Source: JBCCSZ01 sp039199225
GTDB lineage: Bacteria; Bacteroidota; Bacteroidia; Chitinophagales; Saprospiraceae
NCBI GenBank assembly: GCA_039199225.1
Contig: JBCCSZ010000310.1
Span: 1-9,280 of the forward strand
Length of the DNA stretch: 9,280 nt
Direction of reading: 5' to 3'
This document shows positions 5,050 through 9,280 of this stretch, one piece after another. The position numbers and the translations under genes are program-made. Under the pieces are notes generated by a model. The model was not told the origin of the DNA and ran no database searches. It saw only the letters and a list, made by a program, of their open reading frames with translations. Numbering within the stretch: the stretch's first letter is position 1; every line of letters begins with the position of its first letter.

Positions 5050-8000
5050 TCAAGGTAGCTTGACAAATCTTTGGATGGGTCGTTTGCAGCCATCCACGCC
5101 TTCCAAAAATAAAATATACATGCCGTTGTGTAGATGGTCAATGTCAATATGGGAGACAAGCTCATGCTGTAAGGAGCGTTCCATGACCACTTTACCTTGT
5201 AAATCCACAATTTTCAATTGTCCCTCGAGGGTCTGTTCGGATTGTAACTGCAGTTGATCTCGGGCAGGGTTCGGAAAGACTTTGAAGTGGCATTCTGTCG
5301 ATGTTTGAGAAGTCGTTCCAAGTCGAAGCGAGGCAGGAACAGCAGTCCCACAAATACTGATTTCATTGATTTTGGCAGCCGGATCGACTCTAGTGAAAGT
5401 CAGATAGCGAGCTTGTATGTTCTGCCCCTCCAAATCGAAAAGTCGCCAGGCAGGTGGCCATTGATCGGCATTAAAGTCTAAAAAGGCAGGCGTAGCAGCA
5501 TCGGGTAAGCCTGTCGCGATCTGGAAGCGGCCAGTGCCGAAGCCATCATAAAGGGCGATGGAGGAAAGCTCATAAGTTTGTCCCAAGTCTACGTAAGCCT
5601 TGACATTGTCGGTCCAAGGGTATTGCCAAGGAATAGCCACTGTGGTCCCTTGACCATTGATGGGGTCGCCCATGTCGCTTTGCTCATCGGCCAGGCTTCC
5701 GGCAAAGTTGGCGTTGGGGTCGGCTTGACCAAATTCATTGAAAAACTGCTCGGGTGACAGAGGAATGCGGCAGTCGAAGGTGGGGCAAGGAGGACAAATA
5801 CCTCCACAATCAACGCCCGTCTCACGACCATTTTGGATGCCGTCGTGGCAAGTAGGCGTAGGGTCATCTGCTACTTGTCCGCACAGAGCGATTTCATTGA
5901 TCTTAGCGGCTGGATCCACCCTGGTAAAAGTCAGATACTGTGTGCGGACAGCATAGTTAGGACCTGAAAAATCAATCCACTGTGGTGGCCAATGGTTGGC
6001 ATTGAAGCGAATGAAGGGCGCATTGCCGTCTGCTGGCCGGCCGGTACTGACTTCAAACATGCCCTCTCCAAAGCCATCAAAAAAATGAAAGCTGCTCAAA
6101 TCATATACTTGTCCAAGATCAACATATACTTGTCGGTCGCTGCCCCAGGGAAATTGCCAGGGCGTATTTACTTCCACTCCCTGACCATTGATGGGGTCGC
6201 CCATATCGTCTTGCTCATCTGCCAAACTCCCGCCAAAATTGATTGCAGCATCCGACTGTCCATCCGCCGTAAAAAACATCTCTGGACGCAAGTTGATTTG
6301 GCAACCTTCAAGGGGGCAGGGCGGACAATCGCCACCACAGTCTACTCCGGTCTCATTGCCATTCTGAATGCCATCTTCGCAAGTCGGTATACGATCGTCG
6401 GCTGGTACCCCACAAATAGCCATTTCATTGATCTTAGCCGCGGGGTCGATGCGTGTAAAAGTTAAGTATCGGGTCTGAACCTCATAGTTGGGGCCGGAAA
6501 AGCCAACCCATTGTGGGGGCCAGCTATTAGCGTTGAAGCGAATGAACGGAGGATTGGCATCCGCTGGCTGGCCAGTGCTGACTTCGAACATCCCTTCGCC
6601 AAAACCATCGAAAAAATGAAAGCTGCTTAGGTCGTAAACCTGCCCTAGATCGACATAAGCCTTCACGCCAGCTCCCCAAGGGTCCTGCCAAGCTGTATTG
6701 ACTTCTGTGCCTTGCCCATTGATCGGATCACCCATGGTATTTTGTTCATCAGCTAAGCTCCCGGCAAAATTTCCTGCCTGGGCAGATTGTCCATTCTCCT
6801 GAAAAAACATATTCGGACGCAGCGGGACCAAGCAGCTATTGTCACTACAAGGTGCGCAGTTGCCACCGCAGTCAACGCCCGTCTCGTTGCCATTTTGAAT
6901 GCCGTCTGAGCAAGTGGGACAAGCTGGACAGCTACCGCCGCAATCAATCCCAGTTTCATTGCCATTTTGAATGCCATCATTGCAGGAAGGAGGGGGCGTC
7001 CTGCTGCTCTGACCACAAACCTTGACCTCCCCGATTCGAATGCCATCCTGGCGAGCAACCAGTCGAATGTAGCGAGTATTGCGGTTCACATCGGCAAAAG
7101 ACTTCCATTTATTTGGACGAGGGGTGAATACATCCCAGGAAGCAAAAAAGCGCCAATCTCCGGGAGCGCCAGTATAGATATCTATCTGCCCACTGCTGCT
7201 GTTGTCGCTGAACATGAAAAGGTGATCAATACGAGCCATATCCTGCAAATCAATCAGGACCTCCTGGCCAGTATTGCCCTCCCAGGCCGATTGCATTGCA
7301 GCCCCTTCGCCGCAATACAAGTCCGTAGCTATGGCTTGTTCATCGCCAAGCGCGGCTGTATTACCGCTGCCGGATGGCTCAAAGGACAAGTAAGGGCAGT
7401 CACAAGCCTGGAAAACATCCTTTGCCTCGCCAAGAACAATAAACTTTGGTCTTTCGCTGATGTCCACACATACCTGTCCGTTGCACTGTCTGGGCGTCGA
7501 CTTTACCCCATCGACATCGCCGTCGGTCATCTGAATGAGGCTGGCGCCATCGGCAGATATGGGCAGTTGATAGTTGGAAATAATGGGTCGGTCGTCACCA
7601 AGGGTACTGGTCGGACTCCAAGCGGCATAAACCGTTCGCTCGGGATTGTTGCAATCATCGACAAAGCGGTAGAGGCGAACCGCTGGATCATCGTGCTGGA
7701 AAGTTGGATCGAAGCGAAGCCCTTCTGTTACCTTTTTGAAGGTAGAAACATAGTACCAGCCCGTTTTGGAGTCGAAAATGTCTTCATCGGGGCCGCCGAA
7801 TGTGTTCAGTCCTGCAGAGGAATAGATGGTGCCGTCGGTTTCGGGATTGCCGTCGCGCATGCTGAAGACCATGGCCCGGTCGGCACCACCGGCCGCAATT
7901 TCCATAAAGGCTCTCACGACCCACTGACCTTGGATTTCGCGCATTTTCTCAAAGCACTGTGGGCTATTGCAATCGCTGCAAAAACGGCTACAATCCGGGC

Positions 8001-9280
8001 TTTGGATGGAGTTGGGATTGGTATCGTAGCCAAATTCAGACAACCAGACCTCCACGCCTGGTAGGTATTGGTCCCGAAAATCAACTGCCTTTCGGATGCG
8101 CTCTCGAAGGCCGTCTTCTTCCGGGCTGATGCCATATTGTTGCTGTTGTCCCAGGTTGCCATTGTGGCTGTAATGGTGAAAGTTGATGGCTTCGAAAGGA
8201 AATTCAATATCTGGTCGGTAGTGTTCAAACCAAAACTTAACGGCCCGCACATAATCCAAGTTGATCTCCGTCAGGCCACACATAGCGAACTTTAGACCGC
8301 TGTTGCTGCTTTCCAGGCCAACGGGACCAGCGCCTGGAGGAATATTGCCAGGATAGCGCGCCCGAACGACGTTTTCTATGCCATTGGTCTTGCCATTTCC
8401 GTCATAGCCTGCGCTGGACATCGCAGCGTATTCAAAGGGGGTAAAATAGCCCAGTCGCTGTTCGACATATGGATCGAGGTACGACTCATTTTGTACCAAA
8501 AAGAAGTGCCACCATTTATCGGGTTCGTTCCAGTTTTCGACGTATTGGATGAGGCCCAAGCCACTTTTTGCCTGATTATTGGAAGCGACCTTTAAATTGG
8601 GATTATTGGTCGAGTTGCCATAGCGGCTGGCCAGTTGGTAGAGTACGTCGGCATGCTCCACATAGGCGTTTGGATCGGTCAGCTCTAAATCTACGGTGAT
8701 GGGGTAGCGTGTTTCATCAAAGGGTTTGCGCTCAATGACCTTGACAAAAATTTGTTCATCAGACAGTAGGCCCTCTTCAATGGCATTGGCGACTGTGTAA
8801 TCCGGGTTGTTATTTTTGTAGGCGAAGGTGGTCAAATAAGCTGGTGCTTTATGAACATCGGCGCAAATACCAACGCCTAGATCAAAAATCGCTTGGTAAA
8901 ATTGATCGTGGTCATATTCGGATCGGGAGGTTGGCGACCAGGTATACTGATTATTGGGATAGGGAGGGTAATCTGGATCGTGATACCCTTCGTTGAAGAA
9001 AGTATGTTGGTAATTTCGGACAAAGCCAACAGCATTGACTTTCTCCGCCGGGATGTCGATATTGGTATTGGAACCTATAAATTCTTCCATGGGTAGGCGA
9101 GGGCAGTCGCAATCGCGAGTTGTAATACAGGTATTCAAGTCTGGTGGACAGGTAATGCGATTGGGAACTGTACCGTACAACTCAATTTCTCGGATTTTGG
9201 CATTTCGAGATCGGAAGGTGAATTGTAAGTATCGGGTGGTGGTAAAGCCGATGGCGTGGCATTCTATTCCGTCTGCACCG
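5050..9280 (-). CDS. Large T9SS-secreted multimodular glycoside-hydrolase-like protein, 5' end beyond window
   Basis: The frame is open from the TGA at 5050-5052 to the right edge, giving 1409 visible residues and no convincing start; the methionine at 9180 (residue 1 in this numbering) falls inside a domain, because TRYLQFTF...REIELYG just upstream is the end of a discoidin-like module. In order: a barrel (about 45-500) with acid/base candidate E219 in ENWNEP and nucleophile candidate E382 in WLSEFGYD, as in clan GH-A enzymes; a beta-rich region (500-590); a discoidin-like domain (595-723); paired Cys motifs (733-779); three discoidin-like domains (783-923, 960-1100, 1137-1277) separated by further Cys motifs; a T9SS sorting domain (about 1297-1376). 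It should be exported by Sec, then T9SS, and released or anchored at the cell surface, probably acting on polysaccharide. GH family and substrate are not recognised; GH39-like is the nearest feel. Confidence 0.85.
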   Translation of the reverse strand, partial: GADGIECHAIGFTTTRYLQFTFRSRNAKIREIELYGTVPNRITCPPDLNTCITTRDCDCPRLPMEEFIGSNTNIDIPAEKVNAVGFVRNYQHTFFNEGYHDPDYPPYPNNQYTWSPTSRSEYDHDQFYQAIFDLGVGICADVHKAPAYLTTFAYKNNNPDYTVANAIEEGLLSDEQIFVKVIERKPFDETRYPITVDLELTDPNAYVEHADVLYQLASRYGNSTNNPNLKVASNNQAKSGLGLIQYVENWNEPDKWWHFFLVQNESYLDPYVEQRLGYFTPFEYAAMSSAGYDGNGKTNGIENVVRARYPGNIPPGAGPVGLESSNSGLKFAMCGLTEINLDYVRAVKFWFEHYRPDIEFPFEAINFHHYSHNGNLGQQQQYGISPEEDGLRERIRKAVDFRDQYLPGVEVWLSEFGYDTNPNSIQSPDCSRFCSDCNSPQCFEKMREIQGQWVVRAFMEIAAGGADRAMVFSMRDGNPETDGTIYSSAGLNTFGGPDEDIFDSKTGWYYVSTFKKVTEGLRFDPTFQHDDPAVRLYRFVDDCNNPERTVYAAWSPTSTLGDDRPIISNYQLPISADGASLIQMTDGDVDGVKSTPRQCNGQVCVDISERPKFIVLGEAKDVFQACDCPYLSFEPSGSGNTAALGDEQAIATDLYCGEGAAMQSAWEGNTGQEVLIDLQDMARIDHLFMFSDNSSSGQIDIYTGAPGDWRFFASWDVFTPRPNKWKSFADVNRNTRYIRLVARQDGIRIGEVKVCGQSSRTPPPSCNDGIQNGNETGIDCGGSCPACPTCSDGIQNGNETGVDCGGNCAPCSDNSCLVPLRPNMFFQENGQSAQAGNFAGSLADEQNTMGDPINGQGTEVNTAWQDPWGAGVKAYVDLGQVYDLSSFHFFDGFGEGMFEVSTGQPADANPPFIRFNANSWPPQWVGFSGPNYEVQTRYLTFTRIDPAAKINEMAICGVPADDRIPTCEDGIQNGNETGVDCGGDCPPCPLEGCQINLRPEMFFTADGQSDAAINFGGSLADEQDDMGDPINGQGVEVNTPWQFPWGSDRQVYVDLGQVYDLSSFHFFDGFGEGMFEVSTGRPADGNAPFIRFNANHWPPQWIDFSGPNYAVRTQYLTFTRVDPAAKINEIALCGQVADDPTPTCHDGIQNGRETGVDCGGICPPCPTFDCRIPLSPEQFFNEFGQADPNANFAGSLADEQSDMGDPINGQGTTVAIPWQYPWTDNVKAYVDLGQTYELSSIALYDGFGTGRFQIATGLPDAATPAFLDFNADQWPPAWRLFDLEGQNIQARYLTFTRVDPAAKINEISICGTAVPASLRLGTTSQTSTECHFKVFPNPARDQLQLQSEQTLEGQLKIVDLQGKVVMERSLQHELVSHIDIDHLHNGMYILFLEGVDGCKRPIQRFVKLP
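5053..5289 (-). other. T9SS type A C-terminal sorting domain
   Basis: This covers residues about 1298-1376 of the large protein. It begins with FKVFPNPARDQLQL, the FPNP start typical of the Por-secretion C-terminal domain, continues with a LKIVDLQGKVVMER strand pair, then IDIDHLHNGMYILFLE, and ends with a basic RFVKLP. This matches the type A sorting signal read by the T9SS translocon in Bacteroidota, normally removed or swapped for a surface anchor during secretion. Confidence 0.92.
5350..6912 (-). repeat. Three tandem 531-bp coding units (Cys motif plus discoidin-like domain)
   Basis: Unit 1 is 6912-6382, unit 2 is 6381-5851 and unit 3 is 5850-5350 (its linker is replaced by the sorting-domain linker). 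Each unit is 177 residues and equivalent cysteines are exactly 177 apart (757/934/1111, 783/960/1137, 923/1100/1277). The unit starts with C-x13-C-x3-C-x2-C around DGIQNGxETGVDCGG and is followed by a discoidin-like domain bounded by cysteines 140 residues apart. SLADEQ and MGDPINGQG are kept in all three. Units 1 and 2 are nearly identical over YVDLGQ to EVSTG, yet codons differ at many third positions, so the duplication is old and the protein sequence is under constraint. Confidence 0.9.
6844..6984 (-). repeat. Doubled Cys-rich linker motif
   Basis: Two copies of the C-x13-C-x3-C-x2-C motif lie side by side (residues 733-755 and 757-779), both built on DGIQNGNETG(I/V)DCGG. At the other junctions (6381-6313 and 5850-5782) it occurs once. 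Such motifs are frequent spacers in secreted Bacteroidota proteins, and the Asp/Asn-rich core could bind calcium (inference). Confidence 0.85.
7012..7398 (-). other. Discoidin (F5/8 type C)-like domain ahead of the repeats
   Basis: This covers residues 595-723. The order ALGDEQ, a distant AW, VLIDLQDMARIDHLF, IDIYTG, RYIRLVAR and GIRIGEVKVCG matches the discoidin/CBM32-like jelly roll and aligns with the same landmarks in the three later repeats (SLADEQ, VDLGQ, STG, RYLTFTR, KINE..CG). It is a diverged relative. Carbohydrate binding is likely but inferred. Confidence 0.6.
7681..9048 (-). other. Glycoside-hydrolase-like (clan GH-A type) catalytic domain
   Basis: This covers residues about 45-500 of the large protein. 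ENWNEPDKWW (E219, codon 8524-8526) gives the Asn-Glu-Pro signature that marks the acid/base in clan GH-A barrels. INFHHYSHNG (332-341) fits a substrate-binding strand. VWLSEFGYDTN (E382, codon 8035-8037) sits where the nucleophile strand is expected. The spacing of 163 residues between the two glutamates is within the range of such barrels. A cluster of cysteines (397-409) follows the nucleophile strand. Retaining hydrolysis of a beta-linked glycan is the inferred chemistry; the family is not assigned. Confidence 0.65.

Noticed and set aside
6967..8064. Long plus-strand open frame (365 codons) opposite the large secreted protein
   Set aside because: It is antisense to a clearly real coding frame with domain structure, and its translation shows no domain, signal or family resemblance.
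9178..9180. Methionine at 9180 as the start of the large protein
   Set aside because: The frame stays open to the window edge, and the residues just upstream complete a discoidin-like domain end; no signal peptide follows the methionine.

Overview
The window looks like chromosomal DNA of a Bacteroidota bacterium, probably from the Saprospiraceae/Lewinella-Haliscomenobacter side of the phylum. The evidence is a protein ending in a type IX secretion (T9SS) type A sorting domain, a NamZ/DUF1343 C-terminus, a lipoprotein with TonB-plug-like segments, a TAnnTTTG-type promoter candidate, and mostly no Shine-Dalgarno sites. The lineage below phylum is an inference from style, not from a marker gene.

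Layout. Positions 1-180 (+) hold the last 59 codons of a NamZ-type exo-N-acetylmuramidase. Two small exported-protein genes follow on the minus strand: 278-685 (unknown) and 767-1321 (outer-membrane beta-barrel-like). A 358-bp divergent intergenic region (1322-1679) carries a promoter candidate, a perfect 14-bp palindrome, short direct repeats, and a 128-bp array of 16 octanucleotide units that ends one base before the next start codon. From 1680 to 5047 (+) runs a probable operon: an OsmC-family protein, metZ (O-acyl-homoserine sulfhydrylase, start overlapping the OsmC stop by 4 bp), metX (homoserine O-acyltransferase), and a small lipoprotein with two TonB-plug-like halves. It ends two bases from the stop of a very large convergent gene (5050 to beyond 9280, minus strand). 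That gene encodes a secreted multimodular protein: the end of a discoidin-like domain, a glycoside-hydrolase-like barrel, another discoidin-like domain, three tandem 177-residue units (Cys-rich motif plus discoidin-like domain), and a T9SS sorting domain.

How the parts work together. MetX acylates homoserine and MetZ exchanges the acyl group for sulfide to give homocysteine, the direct sulfhydrylation route to methionine. The OsmC protein has both conserved cysteines and may deal with peroxide or reactive sulfur species made around this step (inference). The large minus-strand protein is probably a secreted or surface-anchored polysaccharide-acting enzyme with several glycan-binding-like modules; its family and substrate are not recognised. 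The best candidates for something new are this modular enzyme, the two-plug lipoprotein attached to methionine genes, and the G-free octamer array forming the likely leader of the met operon.
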